64,000 bases of DNA from Streptomyces sp. WM6378 (GTDB lineage Bacteria; Actinomycetota; Actinomycetes; Streptomycetales; Streptomycetaceae). Shown here one piece after another: positions 7,718 to 15,586 of this stretch. Made by a program: the position numbers and the translations under genes. Each line of letters starts with the position of its first letter. Positions within the stretch are counted from its first letter, which is position 1. Where the stretch lies: contig NZ_LGDD01000328.1 of NCBI RefSeq assembly GCF_001279695.1, positions 1 to 64,000 of the forward strand. Reading direction: 5' to 3'. The notes under the pieces were generated by a model. It was not told where the DNA came from, ran no database searches, and saw only the letters and a program-made list of their open reading frames with translations.

Positions 7718-8152
7718 TTACGCGTCCCGCATCGGCCCGCGGATTCCGAGCGCCTTGGTCGTGGCCGGGTTCACCAGGAGTACGAGGCCGGTGACGGCCA
7801 CCGCGGCGAGGGCTATGCCCGCCGGGATCCACGGGGCGCCGTCGGAGTTCAGGAACATCCAGGCGACCGGCAGCGCCATGATCTGGGTGATCATCGCGGG
7901 GCCCCGGCTCCAGCTGCGGCGGCGCAGCAGGCCGCGGGCGGCGATCAGCGGGATCAGGCCGAGGACGACCAGGGTCAGGCCGCCCGTCTCGGCCTGGGTG
8001 GGCCGGTCGGGCTTGCCGGTCAGGCCCATCACGAGCATGTAGAGGCCACCGGCGACCAGGGCGAGGCCTTCCAGCGCGGACAGCGCCGCCGCGGCGGTCA
8101 GCCGGCCGGGGCGCGGTTCGGCGGGGGCTTCGGGGGTCTGCTCAGTACTCAC
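7718..8152 (-). CDS. Small integral membrane protein, function unknown
   Basis: A 144-residue protein with a polar, proline-rich N-terminus of about 20 residues and four hydrophobic segments (about 22-45, 55-75, 85-100 and 108-130). I do not recognise a family with known function. The GTG start at 8152 begins STEQTPEAPAEPRPGR; no strong ribosome site precedes it, so the start is uncertain. It converges on sigH and is divergent from the lipid kinase gene, with 94 bases between them. Its conserved-looking placement in the sigH-wblE region is inferred from my memory of related genomes. Confidence 0.7.
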   Translation of the reverse strand: MSTEQTPEAPAEPRPGRLTAAAALSALEGLALVAGGLYMLVMGLTGKPDRPTQAETGGLTLVVLGLIPLIAARGLLRRRSWSRGPAMITQIMALPVAWMFLNSDGAPWIPAGIALAAVAVTGLVLLVNPATTKALGIRGPMRDA

Positions 8153-8246
8153 CCGGCCAGGGTAGCCCGCGTACGGGGCCCGGCCCGGGCCTGGGCGGTC
8201 CGGCCCAAGTACACCCCGATACCACCCGGTAGGTAGTCTGGCGCCC

Positions 8247-9212
8247 ATGCGTGCACTTCTCGTGGTCAATCCGGCGGCTACCACCACCAGTGCGCGCACG
8301 CGTGACGTCCTCATCCATGCCCTCGCCAGCGAGATGAAGCTGGAGGCCGTGACCACGGAGTACCGCGGCCATGCCAAGGACCTCGGGCGGCGGGCGGCCG
8401 AGAGCAACGACATCGATCTCGTGGTGGCGCTCGGCGGCGACGGCACGGTCAACGAGGTCGTGAACGGTCTGCTGCACAACGGGCCGAGCCCCGAGCTCCC
8501 CGAATTCGCCGTGGTTCCCGGCGGTTCGACGAATGTGTTCGCGCGGGCGCTCGGCCTGCCCAATGACGCCGTGGAGTCGACCGGTGTCATTCTCGACGCG
8601 CTGCGCGAGAACCGGCACCGCACCGTGAGCCTGGGTCTCGCCTCCGGGGTCCCGGGCAGCGTGGACGAAGGCGTTCCTGAACGCTGGTTCACTTTCTGTG
8701 CCGGGTTCGGATTCGACGCGGGTGTGGTCGGCCGGGTCGAACAGCAGCGGGAGCGCGGAAAGCGCTCGACGCACGCGCTCTATTTGCGCCAGGTGGCGCG
8801 CCAGTTCTTCGGCGAGCCCCATCGCAGACACGGCCAGATCACGCTGGAGCAGCCCGGCGCCGAGCCCGTCGAGGACCTCGTCCTGTCCATAGTCTGCAAC
8901 ACCTCCCCCTACACCTACCTGGGCAATCGTCCGCTGTACTCGTCCCCCGAGGCCTCCTTCGAGGCGGGCCTTGACGTGCTCGCGCTCACCAAGATGACCG
9001 CGCCCTCGGCGACCCGTTACGCGACCCAGCTGCTCACTTCGACCCCTGACCGGGGTCCGCACGGCAAGCACGCCGTATCACTGCACGACCTGACGGACTT
9101 CACCTTGCATTCCAAGGCCCCGCTCCCCTTCCAGATGGACGGCGACCACCTGGGCCTGCGTACCAGCGTCGCGTTCACAGGCGTACGCCGTGCACTGCGT
9201 GTGATTGTGTGA
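8247..9212 (+). CDS. Diacylglycerol kinase family lipid kinase
   Basis: A 321-residue soluble lipid kinase of the DgkB/YegS type, which phosphorylates diacylglycerol or a related lipid with ATP at the membrane surface. The N-terminal catalytic domain begins MRALLVVNPAA and carries the nucleotide motif ALGGDGTVNEVVNGL near residues 63-77. VVPGGSTNVFARALG follows near 90-105. The C-terminal beta-sandwich ends with an FQMDGDHLG segment typical of the family. No membrane segment is present. It stands alone on its strand between the membrane protein and wblE. Lipid substrate and role are not readable here. Confidence 0.85.
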   Translation: MRALLVVNPAATTTSARTRDVLIHALASEMKLEAVTTEYRGHAKDLGRRAAESNDIDLVVALGGDGTVNEVVNGLLHNGPSPELPEFAVVPGGSTNVFARALGLPNDAVESTGVILDALRENRHRTVSLGLASGVPGSVDEGVPERWFTFCAGFGFDAGVVGRVEQQRERGKRSTHALYLRQVARQFFGEPHRRHGQITLEQPGAEPVEDLVLSIVCNTSPYTYLGNRPLYSSPEASFEAGLDVLALTKMTAPSATRYATQLLTSTPDRGPHGKHAVSLHDLTDFTLHSKAPLPFQMDGDHLGLRTSVAFTGVRRALRVIV

Positions 9213-9533
9213 GTGGAAGGGCCCAAAGTCCTTTCACTCGAACGTTTAGGCTGGCATCCACCCCATGGAAGTACGACTGTGACCCAGTCGACACCGAGGA
9301 ATCCAAAAAAACTTTCCTGAAGGGGTTGTATCCGCCGCCGAGGTTTGCGAATCTCTACATGGCGATCGGGACGGCCCGCAACACCGGCCTCCACTGAAAG
9401 CCAGAACCCCTCCTCAAACCAGGACCACCACCAGTCCAACTGGAAGATGGCCCTTCCCTTGTTGAGGGATTCGTGAAAGCGTTCACATTCACAAGCACCC
9501 CCCCTGCACGTAACACCAAGAGAGGTAGCAGCC
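9213..9533. other. Long leader and control region of wblE
   Basis: A 321-base gap without a convincing gene. It has an unusual run of seven A residues at about 9305-9311 and a stretch of lower G+C through about 9360. A 14-base palindrome GTGAA-AGCG-TTCAC sits close to wblE. A short in-frame stretch starting near 9209 has atypical codon use and is not called. I infer one or more wblE promoters here. Confidence 0.5.
9471..9488. promoter_or_regulatory. Rex-like operator upstream of wblE
   Basis: TCGTGAAAGCGTTCACAT matches 15 of 18 positions of the Rex operator as I remember it (TTGTGAACGCGTTCACAA). It lies about 45 bases upstream of the wblE start. Rex senses the NADH/NAD+ ratio. The match is visual only. 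Confidence 0.4.
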
Positions 9534-9791
9534 ATGGACTGGCGTCACAACGCCGTTTGTCGTGAGGAAGACCCCGAGCTGTTCTTCCCCATCGGCAACA
9601 CCGGTCCTGCGCTGCTGCAGATCGAGGAAGCCAAGGCCGTCTGCCGCCGCTGCCCCGTCATGGAGCAGTGCCTGCAGTGGGCGCTTGAGTCCGGCCAGGA
9701 CTCCGGCGTCTGGGGTGGCCTCAGCGAGGACGAGCGCCGCGCGATGAAGCGCCGTGCCGCTCGCAACCGGGCGCGCAACGCGACCGCCTGA
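9534..9791 (+). CDS. wblE: WhiB-like iron-sulfur regulator WblE
   Basis: An 85-residue WhiB-family protein. Four cysteines at 9, 37, 40 and 46 (C-x27-C-x2-C-x5-C) hold a [4Fe-4S] cluster, followed by the GVWGG turn at 58-62 and a basic tail KRRAARNRARN that contacts DNA. These proteins bind sigma region 4 of the principal sigma factor and adjust promoter choice. The short length, the EEDPELFFPIGNTGPA segment and the position next to sigH and a PdtaS-like kinase point to WblE rather than WhiA/B/D. A GAGAGG site precedes the ATG. It is transcribed alone, and a strong hairpin follows about 95 bases after the stop. Confidence 0.88.
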   Translation: MDWRHNAVCREEDPELFFPIGNTGPALLQIEEAKAVCRRCPVMEQCLQWALESGQDSGVWGGLSEDERRAMKRRAARNRARNATA

Positions 9792-9886
9792 GCCCCCACC
9801 TTCTGCCTTAGCACCGCGCGGCGCGTACAGAGCGTACGCACTCACCGCCCCCCGAGCCGCAGCGCGCAGCAGTAACCCACAGCATT

Positions 9887-9921
9887 CGAGCCCCGAACCG
9901 TGACTCACGGTTCGGGGCTCG
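9887..9921. terminator. Bidirectional terminator between wblE and the histidine kinase
   Basis: Near-complete inverted repeat: CGAGCCCCGAACCGTGA (9887-9903) faces TCACGGTTCGGGGCTCG (9905-9921). It sits between two converging genes and can end transcription from both. Confidence 0.75.
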
Positions 9922-9957
9922 CTGCTGTTGTGTGCGCCGCCGGGCGCGAAGCACCCG

Positions 9958-11424
9958 CTACTTCTCGGGGCCCACCGGGATGTCGAGCACGACCTTCGTA
10001 CCGCGCTCGGGCGCCGGCACCATGTCGAAGCCGCCGCCCAACTCGCCCTCCACCAGGGTCCGTACGATCTGCAGGCCCAGGTTTCCGGTGCGCTGCGGGT
10101 CGAAGCCCTCGGGCAGGCCCCGGCCGTCGTCCCGCACCGTGATCAGCAGCCGGGCGTCCTCGCGGGTGCCGCCGCGCAGTGCCGCGACCTCCACCGAACC
10201 CTGCTCCCCCGGCGCGAACGCGTGCTCAAGCGCGTTCTGCAGCACCTCGGTCAGGACCATGGACAGCGGGGTGGCGACCTCGGCGTCGAGGATCCCGAAG
10301 CGGCCGGTGCGGCGGCAGTTGACCTTGCCGGGCGAGATCTCGGCGACCATGGCGAGCACCCGGTCGGCGATCTCGTCGAACTCGACCCGCTCGTCCAGGT
10401 TCTGGGACAGCGTCTCGTGCACGATCGCGATCGAACCGACGCGCCTGACCGCCTCGTTGAGCGCCTCGCGGCCCTGGTCGGAGTCCATCCGGCGGGCCTG
10501 GAGCCTGAGCAGCGCCGCGACCGTCTGGAGATTGTTCTTCACCCGGTGGTGGATCTCCCGGATGGTGGCGTCCTTGGTGATCAACTCCCGCTCGCGGCGG
10601 CGCAGTTCGGTCACGTCGCGCAGGAGCACCAGCGAGCCGATGCGCGTGCCCTTCGGCTTGAGCGGGATGGCGCGGAGCTGGATCACCCCGTCGTTGCCCT
10701 CGACTTCGGCCTCCCTCGGCGCGTACCCGCTGGCGAGCTTGGCGAGGGACTCGTCCACCGGGCCGCGCGGCGGCGCGAGGTCGGCGGTCAGCTGGCCCAG
10801 GTGCTGGCCGACGAGGTCGGACGCGAGCCCGAGCCGGTGGTAGGCGGAGAGTGCGTTGGGCGAGGCGTACTGGACGATGCCGTCCGCGTCGAGCCTGATC
10901 AGGCCGTCACCCGCGCGCGGCGAGGCGTCCATGTCGACCTGCTGACCGGGGAAGGGAAAGGACCCGGCGGCAATCATCTGGGCGAGGTCGGACGCGGACT
11001 GGAGGTAGGTGAGTTCGAGCCGCGAGGGTGTACGCACAGTGAGCAGGTTCGTGTTCCGGGCGATCACGCCCAGGACGCGCCCTTCGCGGCGTACGGGAAT
11101 GGACTCGACGCGGACCGGGACCTCCTCGCGCCACTCCGGGTCGCCCTCGCGCACGATGCGGCCCTCGTCAAGGGCGGCGTCGAGCAGCGGGCGCCGGCCG
11201 CGCGGCACCAGGTGGCCGACCATGTCGTCCTGGTAGGAGGTGGGGCCGGTGTTGGGCCGCATCTGCGCGACCGACACGTAGCGCGTGCCGTCCAGGGTGG
11301 GGACCCAGAGCACCAGGTCGGCGAAGGACAGGTCGGAGAGCAGCTGCCACTCCGAGACCAGCAGATGGAGCCACTCGAGGTCGGACTCACTCAGAGCGGT
11401 GTGCTGGCGTACGAGGTCGTTCAT
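9958..11424 (-). CDS. PdtaS-like sensor histidine kinase
   Basis: A 488-residue soluble histidine kinase of the HisKA_2/HWE-like type. The N-terminal GAF-like sensor covers about residues 1-150, with DLSFADLVLWVP as a PdtaS-like start. A PAS domain follows (about 175-285). The phosphoacceptor helix TIREIHHRVKNNLQTVAALL lies near 300, and the ATPase domain has VLQNALEHAF, DDGRGLPEGF and NLGLQIVRTL. No transmembrane segment is seen, so it senses a cytoplasmic signal. Family members pair with an ANTAR response regulator, which is not in this window. I chose ATG 11424; GTG 11457 is an alternative and neither has a clear ribosome site. A DasR-like site lies about 230 bases upstream. Confidence 0.83.
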   Translation of the reverse strand: MNDLVRQHTALSESDLEWLHLLVSEWQLLSDLSFADLVLWVPTLDGTRYVSVAQMRPNTGPTSYQDDMVGHLVPRGRRPLLDAALDEGRIVREGDPEWREEVPVRVESIPVRREGRVLGVIARNTNLLTVRTPSRLELTYLQSASDLAQMIAAGSFPFPGQQVDMDASPRAGDGLIRLDADGIVQYASPNALSAYHRLGLASDLVGQHLGQLTADLAPPRGPVDESLAKLASGYAPREAEVEGNDGVIQLRAIPLKPKGTRIGSLVLLRDVTELRRRERELITKDATIREIHHRVKNNLQTVAALLRLQARRMDSDQGREALNEAVRRVGSIAIVHETLSQNLDERVEFDEIADRVLAMVAEISPGKVNCRRTGRFGILDAEVATPLSMVLTEVLQNALEHAFAPGEQGSVEVAALRGGTREDARLLITVRDDGRGLPEGFDPQRTGNLGLQIVRTLVEGELGGGFDMVPAPERGTKVVLDIPVGPEK

Positions 11425-11654
11425 GGAGGGCACGCTGTTGAGCGTACCCGCGGGCACCGACAGAGAATGACTGCGGGCCGCGGCGCCTGGACGGGACCCT
11501 CAGCCCGCCCGGGCACCGCAGCCCGGTTGCCGGCCGACGGGTGTGCGGTCCCCCTCGGCCTTCAATGGAGGTCACGGCGCGGTCAGGGCAGAGAGCGCCG
11601 GGGCCTCGGTTCCGCCCGCCTGTGCGGGGTGGGCGGAAGTCTCGGTGTGTTCAT

Positions 11655-11670
11655 TGTGGACTAGACCATT
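11655..11670. promoter_or_regulatory. DasR-like operator (dre) upstream of the histidine kinase
   Basis: The core TGGACTAGACCA (11657-11668) matches TGGTCTAGACCA, the centre of the DasR consensus as I remember it, with one mismatch. Its reverse complement TGGTCTAGTCCA is identical to the core at 20126-20137. It lies in the gap between the TetR gene and the kinase gene, both read leftward. Confidence 0.55.
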
Positions 11671-11730
11671 CTGCCATGTCCATCCATCTGCACGGCACAA
11701 TCTTCCCCGTCCGCAAGGCGACCGCAACCC

Positions 11731-12333
11731 TCAACGGCCGTCCGGGGGCCAGGCCAGCATGGCCGCCTCGGCGACGGCTTCGAGCTCGGCGCGGGTGGCG
11801 CCGTCGCGGGCCTGCTGGGACATGCCCTGGAAGACGGCGCCGCTGAGGCGGGCGAGCGTGCCGGCATCGGCGCTCTTGGGGAGGTGGCCGGCCGCGATGT
11901 CCGCGGCGATCCGGCTCTCGATGGCGGCGAGGCTGGCGTTGCGCCGATCGCGCAACGTGGTGCTGACGCACTCGCTGGTGCAGTTGGCCGCAGCGCTGAT
12001 CACCAGGCAGCCGTAGGGATGCGCCGGGTCGGTGAACTCGGACGCGGCCTCGCGCAGCAGCCGGGCGACCGCGGCCCGTGCGGTCGGCTCCTCGGCGAGC
12101 GCCCGCGTCGCGAAGGCGCCATGGGTCGCCCCGTACGTGCGCAGGACCTCCTCGAAGAGGGCCCGCTTGTCGCCGAAGGCGGCGTAGAGGCTGGGCGCGC
12201 CGATGCCCATGACCCGGGTCAGATCGGCGACGGAGGTGACCTCGTAGCCGTGGCGCCAGAACTCCATCGTGGCCTGCTCAAGTGCCTTGTCCCGGTCGAA
12301 GGAGCGGGGGCGGCCGCGCTGTTTCGTCGCCAT
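11731..12333 (-). CDS. TetR/AcrR-family repressor
   Basis: A 200-residue TetR-family repressor. The N-terminal domain (about residues 10-55) reads FDRDKALEQATMEFWRHGYE followed by the VTRVMGIGAPSLYAAFGDKR helix-turn-helix. The C-terminal ligand domain is variable, and the SAAANCTSECVSTTL segment carries cysteines. It is divergent from a short-chain dehydrogenase gene across 103 bases. That gap contains paired palindromes built on CTACAGAAA, so it probably represses itself and the dehydrogenase until a small molecule binds. The ligand is unknown. Similar TetR/SDR pairs often respond to electrophiles or xenobiotics, which is only a family tendency. Confidence 0.85.
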   Translation of the reverse strand: MATKQRGRPRSFDRDKALEQATMEFWRHGYEVTSVADLTRVMGIGAPSLYAAFGDKRALFEEVLRTYGATHGAFATRALAEEPTARAAVARLLREAASEFTDPAHPYGCLVISAAANCTSECVSTTLRDRRNASLAAIESRIAADIAAGHLPKSADAGTLARLSGAVFQGMSQQARDGATRAELEAVAEAAMLAWPPDGR

Positions 12334-12343
12334 GGCGTCGAGT

Positions 12344-12411
12344 CTACAGGGGTTTCTGTAGCGGCCATTAGAGAATGTGTTACGTTCTTTCCGTAGCGAC
12401 CGCTACAGAAA
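12344..12411. promoter_or_regulatory. Paired TetR operators between the repressor and SDR genes
   Basis: Two palindromes are visible: CTACAG-6-CTGTAG at 12344-12361 and GTAGCG-AC-CGCTAC at 12393-12406. In addition TTTCTGTAGCGG (12353-12364) is the exact reverse complement of CCGCTACAGAAA (12400-12411). The arrangement suits cooperative binding of the adjacent TetR protein to a shared divergent promoter region. Confidence 0.6.
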
Positions 12412-12436
12412 TCTTCGGGGTGGAAGGGGCGCGGCC

Positions 12437-13189
12437 ATGGGCACGCTCGACGGGAAGACGGCGCTGGTCACGGGCGGCAGCAGGGGCATCGGGCGGGGCA
12501 TCGCCGAGCGGCTCGGCCGGGACGGGGCGCGGGTCGCCGTGCACTACGGCGCGAACGAGACGGCGGCCAAGGAGACGGTCGCGGCCATCGAGGCGGCGGG
12601 CGGCTCGGCGTTCACCGTCGGCCAGGAACTGGGGGTTCCGGGGGATGCGGCCGCCCTCTGGGAAGCCTTCGACCGGCAGGCCGACGGGCTCGACATCCTG
12701 GTGAACAACGCGGGGATCGGCTACCCCATACCGTTCGGCGAGGTCTCCGAGGAGGCGTACGACCGGTTCTTCGCCGTCAACGCCAAGGCGCCGTTCTTCG
12801 TGACCCAGCTCGGTCTGAGCTGGCTGCGCGACGGCGGGCGCGTCGTCAACATCTCCAGCGGGCTCGCGCGTGCGGCCGTGATGCCCGAGACACTCACGTA
12901 CGCCATGACCAAGGGCGCGCTCGACGTGTTCACACGGAACCTGTCCAAGGTGCTCGGGCCGCGCGGGATCACGGTCAACTCGGTGGCACCCGGGGTCATC
13001 GACACGGACATCAACGCGAGCTGGCTGCGCGCCAGCGACGAGGCCCGGGCCGCGACGGCGGCGAGCTCGCCGCTCGGCCGGGTCGGCGAGCCCTCCGACA
13101 TCGCGGACGTGGTGGCGTTCCTGGCGTCCGACGACGGCCGCTGGATCACGGGCCAGTGGCTGGACGCCACGGGCGGCGCGCTCCAGTAG
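12437..13189 (+). CDS. Short-chain dehydrogenase/reductase
   Basis: A 250-residue classical SDR oxidoreductase. The NAD(P) motif TGGSRGIGRGIAERLG lies at about residues 12-27 and NNAGIG at about 94-99. The catalytic Ser is in NISSGLAR (about 143), and Tyr/Lys are in YAMTKGAL (about 157 and 161). VNSVAPGVIDTDI is the substrate-loop start. Cofactor basic residues are not decisive. GGAAGGGG precedes ATG 12437; an in-frame ATG at 12377 lies inside the operator region and is rejected. It is divergent from and probably controlled by the TetR gene. The substrate is unknown; FabG-like ketoacyl reductases share this profile, but isolation from fatty acid genes argues for detoxification. Confidence 0.85.
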   Translation: MGTLDGKTALVTGGSRGIGRGIAERLGRDGARVAVHYGANETAAKETVAAIEAAGGSAFTVGQELGVPGDAAALWEAFDRQADGLDILVNNAGIGYPIPFGEVSEEAYDRFFAVNAKAPFFVTQLGLSWLRDGGRVVNISSGLARAAVMPETLTYAMTKGALDVFTRNLSKVLGPRGITVNSVAPGVIDTDINASWLRASDEARAATAASSPLGRVGEPSDIADVVAFLASDDGRWITGQWLDATGGALQ

Positions 13190-13197
13190 GGCCCAGC

Positions 13198-13261
13198 GCG
13201 TCTCGGTCACCTCGGCCAGGGCCCTCGGAGGATCGGGTCCTGGCCGAGGCGACCGAGACGC
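13198..13261 (+). terminator. Terminator after the SDR gene
   Basis: A long hairpin: GCGTCTCGGTC (13198-13208) pairs with GACCGAGACGC (13251-13261), and CCTCGGCCAGG (13210-13220) with CCTGGCCGAGG (13239-13249). That gives about 22 base pairs with one interruption. Confidence 0.7.
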
Positions 13262-13397
13262 CGCTCGCTCGAAGAGAAATGCGGCCGCGTCATGTTCCAT
13301 GCCGCCGAATGGCCGTCTCCGTATGCGTTCCGGCAACCCGTCCGGTCGACGATGGGAGCAGGCGCGACCGCCAGCCGACGGGCCATCGCTCTGCTAG

Positions 13398-13413
13398 ATT
13401 GGTCTATACCACG
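13398..13413 (+). promoter_or_regulatory. DasR operator (dre) in the nagB promoter
   Basis: ATTGGTCTATACCACG carries the dre core TGGTCTATACCA, one mismatch from TGGTCTAGACCA. A promoter overlaps it: TTGGTC (13399-13404), 16 bases, then TAGTTT (13421-13426). Control of nagB by DasR is established in S. coelicolor. Confidence 0.75.
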
Positions 13414-13451
13414 CCCGTTGTAGTTTCACGTCTCCAGATCGGCAGGCCCAC

Positions 13452-14237
13452 GTGGAAGTTGTCATCGTCCCGGACGCCAAGGCAGGCGGCGAGCTCATCG
13501 CGGAGTCGATCGCCGCCCTGTGGCGCCGCAAGCCCGACGCCCTGCTCGGCGTGGCCACCGGCTCGACCCCGATCCCGATCTACGACGCGCTGACCGCGAA
13601 GGTCGCCGCCGGTGACGTGGACGTCTCGCAGGCCCGCGTGTGCCAGCTCGACGAGTACGTCGGCCTGCCCGCCGGGCACCCCGAGTCCTACCGGGCCACC
13701 GTCATCCGCCAGGTCGTCGAGCCGCTCGGGCTCGGCCCGGACTCCTTCATCGGCCCGGACGGTTCCGCCGAGGACGTGCAGGCCGCGTGCGAGGCCTACG
13801 ACCTGGCGCTGGCCTCGGCCGGCGGCGTGGACCTGCAGATCCTGGGCATCGGCACCGACGGGCACATCGGCTTCAACGAGCCCTGCTCCTCGCTCGCCTC
13901 GCGCACCCGGATCAAGACGCTCACCGAGCAGACCCGGGTCGACAACGCGCGCTTCTTCGGCGACGACATCGACCAGGTGCCGCACCATGTGATCACCCAG
14001 GGCATCGGCACCATCCTGGAGGCCCGCCACCTGGTGCTGCTCGCCACCGGTGAGGGCAAGGCCGAGGCGGTCGCGCAGACCGTCGAGGGTCCGGTCGCCG
14101 CGGTCGTGCCGGCCTCGGCGCTCCAGCTCCACCAGCACGCGACGGTCGTCGTGGACGAGGCGGCCGCGTCCAAGCTGAAGCTGGCCCCGTACTTCCGGCA
14201 CACCTTCACCAACAAGCCGGTGTGGCAGGGGCTCTAG
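13452..14237 (+). CDS. nagB: Glucosamine-6-phosphate deaminase
   Basis: A 261-residue isomerase/deaminase that converts glucosamine-6-phosphate to fructose-6-phosphate and ammonia, the last step bringing GlcNAc carbon into glycolysis. The sugar-phosphate loop is GVATGSTPIPIYDAL near residues 33-48. The family signature LGIGTDGHIGFNEPCSS lies near 132-148 and carries the catalytic Asp-His-Glu. The start is GTG 13452 with no strong ribosome site, so a short leader is likely. It sits behind a dre and next to the das locus. In S. coelicolor, as I recall, nagB and dasD are direct neighbours; here about 6 kb separates them. Confidence 0.93.
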   Translation: MEVVIVPDAKAGGELIAESIAALWRRKPDALLGVATGSTPIPIYDALTAKVAAGDVDVSQARVCQLDEYVGLPAGHPESYRATVIRQVVEPLGLGPDSFIGPDGSAEDVQAACEAYDLALASAGGVDLQILGIGTDGHIGFNEPCSSLASRTRIKTLTEQTRVDNARFFGDDIDQVPHHVITQGIGTILEARHLVLLATGEGKAEAVAQTVEGPVAAVVPASALQLHQHATVVVDEAAASKLKLAPYFRHTFTNKPVWQGL

Positions 14238-14282
14238 CTCCACGAAGGGGCGGGGTCTGCTCAAGCGCGGGCCAGCGCCTGA

Positions 14283-14326
14283 AGGGGCGCGGGGAACTGC
14301 GCGGCCGGCCGACCACGGCCCGAGGC
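14283..14326. repeat. Dispersed intergenic repeat, copy 2
   Basis: AGGGGCGCGGGGAACTGCGC is the reverse complement of the core at about 3876-3894. It lies between nagB and the MFS gene, which converge on it. A GTGCCGGGCACC-type hairpin follows near 14357-14390. Confidence 0.65.
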
Positions 14327-14409
14327 CGGACCGCACAGCCACGGGAGCGCACGCGAAAGTGCCGGGCACCTCGGCGAAAGGGTGCCCGGCGCTTTCGTAT
14401 GCGCAAGCC

Positions 14410-15585
14410 CTACGCGTCCGCCAGGACCGGGAAGCGGATCCGGGTGCTGCACAGAGACACGACCAGCGCCGAGACGGCCACCGCCCCCATCCCCCACACC
14501 AAGCTCGTGCCGTTCGCGATGAAGCCGATCACCGCGGGCCCGGCCAGCAGGCCCGTCGTGCCCATGGCGGCGACCAGCGCCAGCGCGTCCGAACCCTGGC
14601 GGGCGGCCGCCACGTACACGCACGGGGTCACCGCCGCGATGCCGAGTCCGACGCAGGCGAACCCGAGCAGCGCCGGGACCACCCCTCCGGCGAGGAGGGC
14701 GACGGCCAGGCCCACGCCCGCCAGCGCACTGCCGACCCGGACGACGCGTTCGTCGCCCCACTTGGTGCGCCAGCCGTCGGCGAAGAGGCGGGCAAGCACC
14801 ATCATCACCGAGACGACGGCGATGCCCAGCGGAGCGAGTTCGGCCGCCGCGCCCGCGCTGTCCTTCAGGTAGAGCGCCGACCAGTCGTTCATGGCGCCCT
14901 CGGTCACGGTGCCGAACGCCATCGCGAGGCCCATCCAGATCGTCACGCGGGTGGGGAGGGTCAGCCCACGGGCCTTCTTTCCGGTGGGCTCCACCGGCTC
15001 CGCCGCTTTCTGATCCTCCGTCAGCAATCCCGCGCGCGCCGCGAGGACCAGTACCACCAGCAGCACCGTCGCCGTGCCGAAGTGGGCCGGGAGGGCCGAG
15101 GACAGCGAGGTGACGCCGGATGCGAGCAGCGCCGCGAACAGCGAACCCGCGCTGAACGTCGCGTGCATCCTGGCCATCGTGGTCCGCTGGTACTTGACCT
15201 CAAGGGCGGCCGCCTGCGCGTTCATCGCGACGTTCAGACAGCCGACCGCGACCCCGTCGAAGAACACGATGAGCAGCGTGACCGGATAGTCCGGCGTGAC
15301 CGACAGGGCAAGCAGGACCACGCCCAGGCCCAGCGCCGAGAGGACGGCGAGGCGCCGCGAGCCGAGCCTCTTCGTCAGGATCGCCACGAGCGGGAAGGAG
15401 ACCGCCGCGCCCGCCCCGCAAACCATCAGGAGCAAGCCGAGTTCCGCCTCGGACAGGTCGAGCCTCGTCTTCAGTGCGGGAATCCGCGAGACCCAGGTGG
15501 CGTACTGGAAGCCGAGGCAGCAGAACAGCGCCGCGATCGCCACTTGTGATCGACGGTATTCATCGGAAGCGCGAAACATGCGCAA
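14410..15585 (-). CDS. MFS transporter, probable exporter of the cassette product
   Basis: A 391-residue major facilitator with about twelve hydrophobic segments and a central cytoplasmic loop near residues 185-205. The cytoplasmic loop motif ILTKRLGSRRLAVLSALGLG near 68-87 is the family hallmark between helices 2 and 3. The profile resembles the YbjJ/sugar-transporter-like branch (LSEAELGLLLMVCGAGAAVS), which includes exporters. It is the last gene of the five-gene leftward cassette and starts 1 base after the GNAT stop, so it is surely co-transcribed. Export of the cassette product is inferred from context only; an amino-sugar importer role is possible given the das surroundings. Confidence 0.82.
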   Translation of the reverse strand: MRMFRASDEYRRSQVAIAALFCCLGFQYATWVSRIPALKTRLDLSEAELGLLLMVCGAGAAVSFPLVAILTKRLGSRRLAVLSALGLGVVLLALSVTPDYPVTLLIVFFDGVAVGCLNVAMNAQAAALEVKYQRTTMARMHATFSAGSLFAALLASGVTSLSSALPAHFGTATVLLVVLVLAARAGLLTEDQKAAEPVEPTGKKARGLTLPTRVTIWMGLAMAFGTVTEGAMNDWSALYLKDSAGAAAELAPLGIAVVSVMMVLARLFADGWRTKWGDERVVRVGSALAGVGLAVALLAGGVVPALLGFACVGLGIAAVTPCVYVAAARQGSDALALVAAMGTTGLLAGPAVIGFIANGTSLVWGMGAVAVSALVVSLCSTRIRFPVLADA

Positions 15586-15586
15586 T

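Noticed and set aside
9209..9397. 62-codon frame upstream of wblE
   Set aside because: Atypical codons, A7 run inside, no ribosome site, and it overlaps the end of the lipid kinase gene.
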